64,000 bases of DNA from CAVVYW01 sp963752605 (lineage in GTDB: Bacteria > Actinomycetota > Thermoleophilia > Solirubrobacterales > 70-9): contig CAVVYW010000005.1 in the NCBI GenBank assembly GCA_963752605.1, positions 682,001 through 746,000 on the forward strand, given 5' to 3'. Of the stretch, positions 18,701 through 25,907 are shown piece after piece. The notes under the pieces were generated by a model that worked only from the letters and a program-made list of their open reading frames with translations, was not told the DNA's origin and searched no databases. The position numbers and the translations under genes are program-made. Positions within the stretch are counted from its first letter, which is position 1. Each line of letters opens with the position of its first letter.

Positions 18701-18930
18701 AACCGGCGTCGCGACTGCCCCTTGCCCCCGGCGAAGATGACGTCGCGCATCGACTGGCCGCGAACCGCGCTCGGGCTCTGCTCGCCGAGCGCCCAGAGAA
18801 CCGCGTCGGTGACGTTGGACTTGCCGCAGCCGTTCGGCCCGACGATCACGCTCACCCCAGGGGAGAACGTGAGCCGCGTCCGGTCGGGAAACGACTTGAA
18901 CCCCTTCAGGTTGATCGCTTTGAGATACAT
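15745..18930 (-). CDS. smc: Chromosome segregation ATPase SMC
   Basis: Forms the DNA-entrapping condensin ring. Walker A GPNGCGKSN (31-39) lies in the N-terminal head. Two long coiled coils flank a hinge near the middle (the GGDAYDGAARELRRLPREG region). The C-terminal head has the ABC signature LSGGEKS near 950 and Walker B FYILDEVEAALDD near 975. At 1061 residues it is about 100 shorter than common SMC proteins, mainly in the coils. The last residues are Ala/Glu-rich. It lies 19 bases after rnc and is probably co-transcribed with it. Confidence 0.96.
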   Translation of the reverse strand: MYLKAINLKGFKSFPDRTRLTFSPGVSVIVGPNGCGKSNVTDAVLWALGEQSPSAVRGQSMRDVIFAGGKGQSRRRFAEVEVVIDNTEGRAASEFSEISISRRIERNGDGEYRLNGARCRLSDILEALADTNMGREMHSVISQGRVEQIVNSKPKDRRMLIEEAAGLGKHRKRRHKAQLKLDRTRENLDRAHDVEREARSRLRPLKRQAEAAERTAKLVQEESELRAVLVGDELRERESLLATAEETLRAARERRDAVEKQLNQIRERRTAIEERIAAGEQGRRDRADRLAEASAALERVRARIEATTLAQRELRSGLGERQLRLEELGGDLEGDADTADRIAELEAEIAKLDENRPASEEAAAAERRRAEAEEVLRPRHEAEQEAGAALRRATEAREAARKEAVKAAERTAALAGELAAADAKLAAAAVEGEHEVLAGMLETGSGLERALSAALGERLRASVATDLGEAVRRLESADAATRALLPGDPGDPAPGEPPTEGARRLLDLIEAEGAAAEIARRLLANAWLVDDLHELPSDFGGLAVTVGGDAYDGAARELRRLPREGTDPALVARSAREELASRLRQREQTEERSKLELERAEEALEAARREHDQAQVAVREARRALDEATEEASRAGWLAERRSEQGGEESSAIQRAKLEAELAAERRHAAAAEKARTAREADRERLQKRIELEREVLPAIGRTREALLDLEDGLERHLTKLSEPVEEEPGGDIAAELRECSQQEFGLQGEFREASEKLTTAEVEASQLRSQREESQGELSRLAGILNEELKAAESALTEEAREEIDVKLRRLERRREQIGPTNPLAESEYKEAKEHVTELSDQRKDLEAAIAELQALIRRIDKEITAAFEETFEATSRNFEEMTAELFPGGRGRLRRIDLGPRPVPDQNGDQADEAHDDDDDEEAPPEDEGGVEIEVTPAGKSMRRLTLLSGGEKSLVALAFVFAVLMARPCPFYILDEVEAALDDINLDRFLRLVRRFAERSQFIVVTHQKRTMDAADVLYGISMGGDGVTKVVSRKLPREREAGEPPAEAADEATEAAA

Positions 18931-18949
18931 CCGGGAGCCTCGAAATTAG

Positions 18950-19630
18950 TCACTGCCTCAGACGCTCCAGCGCCTGCTCGGCGGCGGCCTGCTCTGCCTC
19001 CTTCTTGCTTCGACCGGAGCCGGACCCCACCTCCTCGCTGTCCACGCTGGCGCGGATCTCGAAGCGCCGGTCGTGCGGCGGGCCCGCCTCTCCGACCACC
19101 TCGTAGGTTACGGAGGCTCCGCTGCGGGCGAGGTGTTCCTGCAGCTCGGACTTGAAGTCGACCCGCTCGCGCGTCGCCTGCTCAATCTCGGGTGAGAAGG
19201 TCTCGACCACGGCCTCCGCCGTGCGCTCGAAGCCGTGCGCCAAATAGCAGGCCCCGATCACCCCCTCGCACACCGAGGCGATGGTGCGCTCGGACTCGAG
19301 CAGCGTCTGAACCGGAAGGCCGACGCCCTCCTCGGGTGCCGACTGCTGCAGCTGCTCCGCCAACCCGGTTCGCCTGGCGACCTCCGCGCACGAGCGGCCG
19401 CTGACCGCCTGGTTGAGGATCTTCGTGAGCTCGCCGATGTCGGCTTCCGGGAAACGCTCATAGAGGATGGCGGCGACCGAGAGCCCGAGGACGCTGTCGC
19501 CGAGAAACGCGAGGCGCCCGTAGGCGTTGGTGCGGCTGTCCACCCAGGACGAATGTGTGAGGGCCTGCCGGCGCAGCTCTTCGGGAGTGTCCTCGAACAG
19601 CTCCACCAGCGAGGCGGTGCCGGTTGTCAT
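18950..19630 (-). CDS. rnc: Ribonuclease III homologue with altered catalytic residues
   Basis: The family cleaves double-stranded RNA (rRNA precursors, mRNAs). The 226-residue protein has the RNase III domain (1-150) and a double-stranded-RNA-binding domain (about 160-226, ending GSGRSKKEAEQAAAEQAL). The signature, normally NERLEFLGD, reads YGRLAFLGD, so the first metal-binding Glu is Ala41; Asp45 is kept. The second signature, normally ILADxxEA, reads TIASVCEG, so Asp is Ser119; Glu122 is kept. Two of four metal ligands are therefore missing. The frame and context (plsX-acpP-rnc-smc) are intact, so this is not simple decay. Activity may be weak or lost with RNA binding retained. Confidence 0.9.
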   Translation of the reverse strand: MTTGTASLVELFEDTPEELRRQALTHSSWVDSRTNAYGRLAFLGDSVLGLSVAAILYERFPEADIGELTKILNQAVSGRSCAEVARRTGLAEQLQQSAPEEGVGLPVQTLLESERTIASVCEGVIGACYLAHGFERTAEAVVETFSPEIEQATRERVDFKSELQEHLARSGASVTYEVVGEAGPPHDRRFEIRASVDSEEVGSGSGRSKKEAEQAAAEQALERLRQ

Positions 19631-19658
19631 CTGGTTCTGCCCTCTCGCTCCCCTCCGC

Positions 19659-19916
19659 CTAGCCCGCCGGGACCCGGGCGCAGACGAATTCGACGGCGTC
19701 CCCGACCGTCTCGATCTCGGCCGCCTCCTCCTCGCTCACCCGGATTCCGTAGCGATCCTCGAGCTCCATCACGAGCTCGTAGAGGTCGAGCGAGTCGGCC
19801 TCGAGGTCCTCCCGGAACCTCGTCTGCGGCTGGACCTTCTCGGGGCTCACCTCGAGCTCGGTGCTCAGGTGATCCCGGACCAGCTTCATCACCTCGTCCC
19901 GGTCCATGCCGGCCAT
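19659..19916 (-). CDS. acpP: Acyl carrier protein
   Basis: Carries growing fatty acids on a phosphopantetheine arm. The 85-residue acidic protein has the attachment motif EADSLDLYEL with Ser42. The ATG at 19916 overlaps the plsX stop as TAATG, so the two are translationally coupled. fabD, fabG and fabH, which often sit between plsX and acpP, are absent here. Confidence 0.95.
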   Translation of the reverse strand: MAGMDRDEVMKLVRDHLSTELEVSPEKVQPQTRFREDLEADSLDLYELVMELEDRYGIRVSEEEAAEIETVGDAVEFVCARVPAG

Positions 19917-20914
19917 TATCGCAGCGCCTTCCTCGTCGCCCCGGAGGTCCGGAGGAGCTCGGCGGTGCGCTCCACGGCGCGCTCGCGCACCGCCCGGTCG
20001 GCGAGCCGGACGGCGTTGGCGATCCCCTCCGCGCTGGAGCTGCCATGGGCGACCACGGCGACCCCGTTCAGCCCGAGCAGGATGGCTCCGCCCACCGCGT
20101 TGGGATCCATGCTGCGGCGCAGGCCGCTGAGCGCGGGGCGAAGCAGCAGGCCGCCCGCGGCCGCCAGCGGCCCCGAGCGCGCGGCGGAGCGGACGGCGTC
20201 AGCCACCCCGCTGGCCGTGCCCTCGAGCGTCTTCAGCGCCACGTTCCCAGTGAACCCGTCGGTGACGATCACGTCCGCGGAGCCGACCAGCAGGTCCCTG
20301 CCCTCGACGTTGCCGACGAAGTCGATGTTCGCCGCGGTCGAAAGCGTCTCGTTGGCCTCGACCACGTCGGGGCGGCCCTTCCTCTGCTCCTCGCCGACGG
20401 ACAGGAGGGCGACCCTGGGGCTGTCGGTGCCGAGCACCGCCTGGGCGAACGCCGATCCGAGGTAGGCGAACTGGACCAGGTGCTGCGGCCGGGCCTCGTT
20501 GTTGGCACCGGCGTCGAGGAAGACCAGCGGCGGGTCATCCGACCCGGGGACCGGGATCTGAGCCGCCAGGCCCGGACGATGGACGCCCTTGGAGCGCTTC
20601 AGCCCGAAGGTCGCGGCGGCCATCAGGGCGCCGGTGGAGCCGGCGCTCACCAGGGCGCTGCAGCGCCCCTCGGCGACGGCTGCAGCGGCGCGCACCACGG
20701 AGGCCTCGGGCCTCGAACGCACCGACGCGACGGGGTCCTCCTCGTTGCCGATGCTCTCCTCGGTCGGCTCGACCTCGACCCCGTCGGGTGGCGCAAGGGA
20801 CCCCGGCCCGAAGAGGCGGACCGCCACCCCGCCCTCCGCGGCGAGTCCGGCGCCCTCCATCACCAGCTCGGGCCCGCCATCGGCCCCGTATCCGTCGAGC
20901 GCTATGGCGCTCAA
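19916..20914 (-). CDS. plsX: Phosphate acyltransferase PlsX
   Basis: Makes acyl-phosphate from acyl-ACP for phospholipid synthesis. The 332-residue protein shows ALDGYGADGGP at the N terminus, VSAGSTGALMAAATF, FLDAGANNEARPQHLVQFA and VTDGFTGNVALKTLEG. The start overlaps the rpmF stop by four bases (ATGA), giving the common rpmF-plsX pairing. Confidence 0.95.
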   Translation of the reverse strand: MSAIALDGYGADGGPELVMEGAGLAAEGGVAVRLFGPGSLAPPDGVEVEPTEESIGNEEDPVASVRSRPEASVVRAAAAVAEGRCSALVSAGSTGALMAAATFGLKRSKGVHRPGLAAQIPVPGSDDPPLVFLDAGANNEARPQHLVQFAYLGSAFAQAVLGTDSPRVALLSVGEEQRKGRPDVVEANETLSTAANIDFVGNVEGRDLLVGSADVIVTDGFTGNVALKTLEGTASGVADAVRSAARSGPLAAAGGLLLRPALSGLRRSMDPNAVGGAILLGLNGVAVVAHGSSSAEGIANAVRLADRAVRERAVERTAELLRTSGATRKALR

Positions 20915-21135
20915 TCTTCAGGCGAGGGCTGCTCCGCCTGCGCCGGCTCGGCCTCGGGAATCTCCGGCTTGATCACCTCACGGCCCGCGTAGGTGCCGCA
21001 TTCCGGGCAGACCCGGTGCGGCAGCCGGGGGCTGTGGCAGCGGGGGCACTCGTTCAGGCGAGGACGGCTGATCCCGTGCTGTGCCCGGCGCTTGTCGCGC
21101 CGCGCTCTCGAGGTTCGCCTCTTGGGGACCGCCAT
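20911..21135 (-). CDS. rpmF: 50S ribosomal protein L32
   Basis: The 74-residue L32 begins MAVPKRRTSRARRDKRRAQH and holds a zinc ribbon with Cys30, Cys33, Cys43 and Cys46. An extra acidic Pro/Ala/Glu tail of about 20 residues follows. The ATG at 21135 has TACCAT nine bases upstream. Confidence 0.95.
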   Translation of the reverse strand: MAVPKRRTSRARRDKRRAQHGISRPRLNECPRCHSPRLPHRVCPECGTYAGREVIKPEIPEAEPAQAEQPSPED

Positions 21136-21144
21136 AACCGCGGC

Positions 21145-21150
21145 ATGGTA
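21145..21150 (-). promoter_or_regulatory. -10-like box TACCAT for rpmF
   Basis: Minus-strand TACCAT nine bases before the ATG. The identical hexamer at the identical distance precedes rpmB at 34906-34911. Confidence 0.55.
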
Positions 21151-21168
21151 GCCGGGGAAGCGCCCGGG

Positions 21169-21687
21169 CTACTCCAGCTTCAGGTCCTTGAGCTTCGCCA
21201 TCCGAGGATCCCCGCCCTGCTCGTGCCGGTGCGCCTCGGGATCGGCGTCGTTCAGCGACTCGCCGCAGACCGGGCAGAGGCCGGCGCAGTCGGAGCGGCA
21301 GAGCGGCTTTTCAGGCAGCGCCAGGACGAGCGCGTCGTTGGCCCAGTGCTCGACGTCGAGCTCTCCGTCGCTGACATAGGGGCTGCGGAGCTCCTCGTCG
21401 GTGGCGGAGGGCTGGTCGACCTCGCGCGCGTCGATCTCCAACGGAAAACCGGACTCCTCGAGGCAGCGCACGCAGGGACCGTCCAGCGTCGGCTCGAGGC
21501 GGAGCCGCATCGCGTAGCCGGTGGTCGTGCGAGAGACGTCGAGCCGTGCCCTCGCGACGTCATCGGAGGCGTAGGTCTGACCCCCGAGGTGGATCGGATC
21601 GATGGGGATGTCGAGATCGAGGCTCTTGGCCTGGCCCGAGGAGAGCGAGAGCCGCTCCAGCTCGATTGTCGGCCCCTTCGCCTGCAT
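21169..21687 (-). CDS. DUF177 / YceD-family protein
   Basis: The 172-residue protein has CVRC (Cys72, Cys75) and a second cluster CRSDCAGLCPVC (Cys130, 134, 138, 141), typical of the DUF177 family linked to 23S rRNA and L32 metabolism. It sits directly before rpmF, as in most bacteria. The ATG at 21687 is supported by AAGGTG about six bases upstream, a rare clear ribosome site in this window. Confidence 0.9.
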   Translation of the reverse strand: MQAKGPTIELERLSLSSGQAKSLDLDIPIDPIHLGGQTYASDDVARARLDVSRTTTGYAMRLRLEPTLDGPCVRCLEESGFPLEIDAREVDQPSATDEELRSPYVSDGELDVEHWANDALVLALPEKPLCRSDCAGLCPVCGESLNDADPEAHRHEQGGDPRMAKLKDLKLE

Positions 21688-21711
21688 GCCAATCACCTTA
21701 GCTGCGGTGAC

Positions 21712-21717
21712 TAGGCT
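21712..21717 (+). promoter_or_regulatory. -10-like box TAGGCT for the methyltransferase gene
   Basis: Plus-strand TAGGCT nine bases before the GTG at 21727, with no ribosome site between. Confidence 0.45.
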
Positions 21718-21726
21718 GCCCAGTCC

Positions 21727-22269
21727 GTGACCCCGCAGTTCCATCAGGACCCCGATACCTACCTCGACCGGATCCGCGAGGCGCTTCCCCGCTACGACGA
21801 GCTTCAGGACGAGGCGGTGAAGGCGATCCCCTTCGCCCCCGCGCGGGTGCTGGACCTCGGGATGGGAACGGGTGAGACCGCGAACCGGCTGCTCGAGACC
21901 TATCCCGACGCCTGGATCATCGGTCTCGACGCAAGCCCGGAGATGGTCTTCCGCGCCCGCCAGGACTACGACGGGGTGCAGCTGGCGCGGATGGAGGACC
22001 CGCTCCCGGACGGCCCGTGGGACCTCGTGATCTCGGTGCTCTCGACCCACCACCTGACCTCGGACCAGAAGCAGAACCTGTTCCGACGCGTCCGCAAGGA
22101 ATCCCGGGCGCTAGTCCTCGCCGATCAGGTCAAGGCCGAGAAGCAGACGCTGCCGCCCGAGGAGGGCGTCGACTTCCTGGAGACCGCCGAGGAGCTGGCG
22201 GAGTGGTGCGACGGGGAGATCACTTGGACCGCGCGCGACCTGGCGGTCGTCAGGGCGGTGTACGAGTAG
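21727..22269 (+). CDS. Class I SAM-dependent methyltransferase
   Basis: The 180-residue protein has motif I VLDLGMGTGE (41-50), the acidic end of beta-2 in GLDASPEM, and a motif IV-like DLVISVLSTHHL. It resembles small-molecule methyltransferases of the ubiE/tam type, but the substrate cannot be inferred. A plus-strand gene convergent with a secreted-protein gene nine bases away. Confidence 0.85.
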   Translation: MTPQFHQDPDTYLDRIREALPRYDELQDEAVKAIPFAPARVLDLGMGTGETANRLLETYPDAWIIGLDASPEMVFRARQDYDGVQLARMEDPLPDGPWDLVISVLSTHHLTSDQKQNLFRRVRKESRALVLADQVKAEKQTLPPEEGVDFLETAEELAEWCDGEITWTARDLAVVRAVYE

Positions 22270-22278
22270 CGGGAAGCC

Positions 22279-22809
22279 CTACTTCTTCTTCCTCTCGCAC
22301 CACCGGCTGAGGTTCTTCTTGTAGATCCCGCCTTTTCGGACCGGCCGGCAGTAGATGCTCTTCCGCGATAGCAGGCCGATTCCCGTCAGCTGTGCGGCGA
22401 GCGGGTCGAAGTCGTTGGGCCCCACAGACCCATTCAGGTGGCCGGGCTGGTCCGGCTCGAAGGCCACCATGATCGTGCAGCTCGGGGCCGTGGCGGTGAG
22501 GTAGAGGACCTGGTAACAGGTGCCGAACGAGGAACTGTTCAGAAAGGCCAGACTGTTGGAGCCGGTAGCGAACCCACCGTCGGGGGATTGTTTGATCGGG
22601 TAACAGTCGCCTCCGGGCCCCGGTCTACCGCACCTCTCCCCGCTGCTCACGGTGACGGTGAACGTCTTCGGCGCGCTTCTCTTGCCGATCAGGAGGCGTC
22701 CGAAGTCCGCGCTGGTCGGGCTGATTGTCGCGGCGCTCGCCGAACTCGCTGCGGTTGCCAGGAGCGCGGTCGATAGGCCGGCGATGATTAGGGCTCTAGG
22801 TGCGTTCAC
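22279..22809 (-). CDS. Small secreted protein with ASH-like beta domain and basic Cys tail
   Basis: About 176 residues from the GTG at 22809. A signal peptide ends near SSASA. Then ISPTSADFGRLLIGKRSAPKTF opens a beta-sandwich similar to ASH / choice-of-anchor D domains. The end, YCRPVRKGGIYKKN then RWCERKKK, is strongly basic with two Cys, like the tails of the beta-helix proteins here. The start is chosen by the promoter at 22823-22852. Function unknown. Confidence 0.65.
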   Translation of the reverse strand: MNAPRALIIAGLSTALLATAASSASAATISPTSADFGRLLIGKRSAPKTFTVTVSSGERCGRPGPGGDCYPIKQSPDGGFATGSNSLAFLNSSSFGTCYQVLYLTATAPSCTIMVAFEPDQPGHLNGSVGPNDFDPLAAQLTGIGLLSRKSIYCRPVRKGGIYKKNLSRWCERKKK

Positions 22810-22822
22810 GGTCCAGGCGTCC

Positions 22823-22852
22823 AGATTAATCAACTCCTGCGAGGAGGCACAA
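22823..22852 (-). promoter_or_regulatory. Promoter with palindrome between -35 and -10
   Basis: Minus strand: -35 TTGTGC (22852-22847), an 18-base spacer and -10 TAATCT (22828-22823). The spacer contains the perfect inverted repeat CTCCT-3-AGGAG (22834-22846), placed where a repressor would block polymerase. Confidence 0.45.
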
Positions 22853-22972
22853 GCGCAAAAGTGCGCAACGCCCAACGACGTGCGTGAGGAGGGCGGGGCA
22901 TAGCATCCTCGGCCTCGTCAAACGGGTCGCCCTCGGCCTCGCCGGCGGAGCGCCCTTGCGTCAGGAGGAGCC

Positions 22973-23827
22973 ATGACACACCACAACCCGGCCGAGCCCG
23001 GGCCGCCGCCGTCGGCGACCGAGGGCGTGGTCCTGTACGAGAAGCGCGATCGGATCGCCTACGTGACCATCAACCGCCCCGAGGCGCGCAACGCCGTCAG
23101 CCCCGCCGTCCACCAGGCGATGATCGCCGCCTTTGCCGACTTCGCCGAGGACGACTCGGTGGACGTCGCGATCCTCACCGGGAAGGGCGAGGCGTTCTGC
23201 GCCGGCGCGGACCTCAAGGAGTACATCCCTCCGATCTTCGCCGACTACCAGCCCGAGGACATCCGCGCGATCGCCGACCTGGGATTCAACGGCATCACCC
23301 GTGGCATGCATCGGATCCCGAAGCCGATCATCGGCGCGATCAACGGCTGGGCGCTCGCGGGCGGCTTCGAGACCGCCCTCGCCTGCGACATCCGCATCGC
23401 CTCAGAGCGCGCCATATTCGGCTCCTTCGAGGCGCGCCGCGGCTTCCACCACGGCGACGGCGGCATCGTGCGGCTGGTCAACGCCGGGGGCGTCGGCGTC
23501 GCGATGCACATGCTGCTCACCGCCGAGCCCATCGACGCCGAGCAGGCGAAGGAGTGGAACCTGGTCTCGAAGGTCGTGCCCCACGACTCGCTGATGGAGG
23601 AGGCGGAGACGGTTGCCCGCCAGATCCTGCGCAACTCCCAAGTGGCGGTCCGCTCGGCGAAGCAGACGATCCTGGACATGATCGGGCAGACCCTGGACCA
23701 GCAGCTCCGGATCGAGGCCTACAACGCGTACACCGGCGCCGATCCCGCCGACACGAGAGAGCGGCTGGAGCGCTTCTACGAGAAGACGGACGCCGGTCGA
23801 GCGGGGAGCCACGAGACCGAGCTTTGA
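22973..23827 (+). CDS. Enoyl-CoA hydratase/isomerase family protein
   Basis: The 284-residue crotonase-fold protein has the oxyanion-hole segments AFCAGADLKEY and NGWALAGGFETALACD, followed by FGSFEARRGFHHGDGG. It probably acts in fatty-acid or related acyl-CoA breakdown; hydratase and isomerase cannot be separated by eye. The ATG has a strong AGGAGG site, and the 163-base upstream region also holds the divergent promoter of the secreted-protein gene. Confidence 0.9.
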   Translation: MTHHNPAEPGPPPSATEGVVLYEKRDRIAYVTINRPEARNAVSPAVHQAMIAAFADFAEDDSVDVAILTGKGEAFCAGADLKEYIPPIFADYQPEDIRAIADLGFNGITRGMHRIPKPIIGAINGWALAGGFETALACDIRIASERAIFGSFEARRGFHHGDGGIVRLVNAGGVGVAMHMLLTAEPIDAEQAKEWNLVSKVVPHDSLMEEAETVARQILRNSQVAVRSAKQTILDMIGQTLDQQLRIEAYNAYTGADPADTRERLERFYEKTDAGRAGSHETEL

Positions 23828-23864
23828 GTGCCTGTCCGCCACCCGCGCTCCCGAATATTGGGGA

Positions 23865-23893
23865 TTGACGGCCGGTCGGGCCGCTGCGACAGT
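23865..23893 (+). promoter_or_regulatory. Possible promoter of the tail-fibre-like gene
   Basis: TTGACG, a 17-base spacer and GACAGT. It lies 92 bases before the ATG at 23986, leaving a leader with an AGGGAG ribosome site. Confidence 0.35.
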
Positions 23894-23985
23894 TGCCCCG
23901 GCCCGCGGATAGGGGGTGCGGGCTTCAATCGAATAGGAAGGCCGCGCTCTTGCTGGAAGCGGAGCGCCCGATCAGGGAGTGGCAC

Positions 23986-25521
23986 ATGAGCGATGAACGG
24001 GTTCCGGCGTACGGCCGAGCGCACCTTTGGCTGCGCAACAACGTCCTCGGACTGGTGGCGATCTTCCTCGCCCTGAACGGCACCGCGGTCGCGGTGCAGG
24101 TCGCGAGCGAGAAGGACTCCAAGGGCGAGCGGGCGGCGAAGGCCGCCAAGACGAAGGCGAGCAAGGCGGCCAAAAAGAAGAAGGCGAAGCCCGGACCGCC
24201 CGGCCCCGCGGGCCCGCAGGGTCCTGCAGGTGCCCAGGGGGCGCAGGGCGCTCCGGGGGCGCAGGGACAGTCTGGAGTCGGAGGGCCACCGAGCGGCCCC
24301 GCCGGTGGCGCTCTAGCCGGCAGCACCTACCCGAACCCGGCGCTGAACGTGAGCGGGGGCCCATGCGCGAACGGCCAGGCGCTCACCAACATCTCTTCTC
24401 TGGCGGCGCTCACCTGCGCCCCGGGCGTCTACAGCGACGGCAACTCAAATGTCGCGGCCGGCCCGACCTCGTTCCCGGCGATCGCCGGCGGCTTCAGCAA
24501 CACCGCCGTGGGAGTTTCCGCCCTGGACGCAGTTTCGAGCGGCTTCTTCAACTCCGCGCTGGGATTGGAGGCCCTGACTGACAACACCACGGGCTTCGCC
24601 AATACGGCGGTTGGCCTGAGCGTACTGGGCGACAACACGAGCGGAAATTCCAACACGGCTGTCGGAAGAAGTGCGATGCACGCCAACACGACCGCCAGCG
24701 ATAACTCGGCCTTCGGCGCGAGCGCGCTTGCAAACAACACCATCGGCACCGCCAACTCAGCGCTCGGCCAAGGAGCCCTCGCATCGAACACCACCGCCAG
24801 CGACAACTCGGCGCTCGGCAAGGACGCGCTGGGCGCCAACACCGGCTGCTGCAACTCGGCAGTCGGTCGATCGGCGCTGGGCGCCAACACCACCGGCAGC
24901 GTTAACTCAGCGGTGGGCGCAAGCGCGCTGGACTCCAACACCACCGGGTCCTTCAACGCGGCGGTGGGCGCAAACGCGCTGGGCTCCAACACGACCGGCA
25001 TTGGGAACATCGCGCTGGGCGACAGCGCCGGCTTCAACCTGACCACCGGCAACAACAACATCGACATCGATAGCACCGGGGTGGCCGCAGAGTCAGACAC
25101 GATCCGGATCGGTGCCGGCCAGACCCGCGCGTTCATGGCCGGGATCAGCGGTGTCACGGTCGCCAACTCCGCCAACGTGCTGCTCGACACCGCGACTGGG
25201 CAGCTCGGCACGATGAGCTCCTCGCGGCGGGTGAAGCGCGACATCCAGCGGCTTTGGAATGCGCGGCCGCTGATGAAGCTGAAGCCGGTCAGCTTCCGCT
25301 ACCGCTCCGGGCCGCCCGAGCTCCACTACGGGCTGCTCGCCGAGCAGGTGGCGAAGGTGCTGCCGGAGCTGGCGGTCTTTGGCGAGGACGGCCTGCCGGA
25401 GACGGTCCAGTACCAGGAGCTGCCGGTGATGCTGCTGGCCAGGGTCCAGGCCCAGGAGCGCCAGCTCGAGCGCCAGCAGGCCCAGATCAACCGGCTGCTG
25501 AAAGAGGTGGGCGGCCGCTAG
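23986..25521 (+). CDS. Surface protein: signal anchor, collagen-like segment, 17-residue repeats, S74 chaperone domain
   Basis: A 511-residue modular protein. Residues 13-38 hold a hydrophobic NVLGLVAIFLALNGTAVAV segment. A Lys/Ala-rich linker and a short collagen-like GPPGPAGPQGPAGAQG run follow, then PAGGALAGSTYPNPAL. About ten repeats of pattern GxxNxAxGxxALxxNTT come next, then GNNNIDI. The C terminus is a peptidase-S74-type intramolecular chaperone (SSRRVKRDI; candidate dyad Ser412-Lys417) and a trimer-like coiled coil (RVQAQERQLERQQAQ). Such domains fold phage tail spikes and then cut themselves off. Here an N-terminal export/anchor signal and lack of phage neighbours suggest a cell-surface fibre. 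ATG 23986 has AGGGAG seven bases upstream. Confidence 0.8.
   Translation: MSDERVPAYGRAHLWLRNNVLGLVAIFLALNGTAVAVQVASEKDSKGERAAKAAKTKASKAAKKKKAKPGPPGPAGPQGPAGAQGAQGAPGAQGQSGVGGPPSGPAGGALAGSTYPNPALNVSGGPCANGQALTNISSLAALTCAPGVYSDGNSNVAAGPTSFPAIAGGFSNTAVGVSALDAVSSGFFNSALGLEALTDNTTGFANTAVGLSVLGDNTSGNSNTAVGRSAMHANTTASDNSAFGASALANNTIGTANSALGQGALASNTTASDNSALGKDALGANTGCCNSAVGRSALGANTTGSVNSAVGASALDSNTTGSFNAAVGANALGSNTTGIGNIALGDSAGFNLTTGNNNIDIDSTGVAAESDTIRIGAGQTRAFMAGISGVTVANSANVLLDTATGQLGTMSSSRRVKRDIQRLWNARPLMKLKPVSFRYRSGPPELHYGLLAEQVAKVLPELAVFGEDGLPETVQYQELPVMLLARVQAQERQLERQQAQINRLLKEVGGR
24541..25050 (+). repeat. About ten tandem 51-bp coding repeats
   Basis: Encodes the 17-residue GxxNxAxGxxALxxNTT units of the surface protein. 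Units are diverged at DNA level but keep codon phase; one unit is one codon short. They resemble YadA-head/TMF-type repeats that stack as trimers. Confidence 0.7.
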
Positions 25522-25907
25522 GAGTTCGCGTCGTAGCCTGGCCGGGCCACGTCCAGCTTGCGGCGGACGTGCTCGGCCAGGAGCGGCGTCAGCTGATCGA
25601 GCCGATGGTCGAGCTCGCCCGAGCGGAGGCGTTCGGCGAGCCGGGCGGCTGACTCGCGGGCCTGTCCGGCGAGTGCATCCGCATCGTCGGCCGGTTCGGC
25701 CGATTCGCCCAGCAAGTCGGCGAAGAGCTCCAGGTCCTCGCGGTCCGGGGCCTCCGCCGCCCTCAGCTCGCGGGCGACCACCGCGCAGACGTTGGCGGCG
25801 ACCAGCACCCGGAAGCGCTGCTCCTTCGGCACCTCGGGGCGCAGCTCGGCGAACAGGTACTCGGCGACGGCCTCCAGGAGCTCGGCTGCGTCCGGTCGGT
25901 CCTGCAT
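25518..25907 (-). CDS. DUF6285 domain protein
   Basis: The 129-residue helical, acidic protein starts MQDRPDAAELLEAVAEYL and matches my recollection of the DUF6285 family, usually next to an APH-type kinase gene as here. The start overlaps the kinase stop by one base (TGATG). The C-terminal stop shares CTAG with the convergent surface-protein gene. No biochemical role is known to me. Confidence 0.72.
   Translation of the reverse strand: MQDRPDAAELLEAVAEYLFAELRPEVPKEQRFRVLVAANVCAVVARELRAAEAPDREDLELFADLLGESAEPADDADALAGQARESAARLAERLRSGELDHRLDQLTPLLAEHVRRKLDVARPGYDANS

Noticed and set aside
16780..19155. Very long open plus-strand frame opposite smc and rnc
   Set aside because: High-GC shadow of the smc frame; composition is Leu/Gly/Arg-rich with no motif, while smc motifs are complete.
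24541..25050. CRISPR-like or noncoding tandem repeat
   Set aside because: Units are 51 bases, contiguous without spacers, diverged, and keep one protein frame.
23986..25521. Prophage remnant
   Set aside because: Tail-spike-type domains are present, but no phage structural, lysis or integrase gene is near, and the N terminus carries an export segment.
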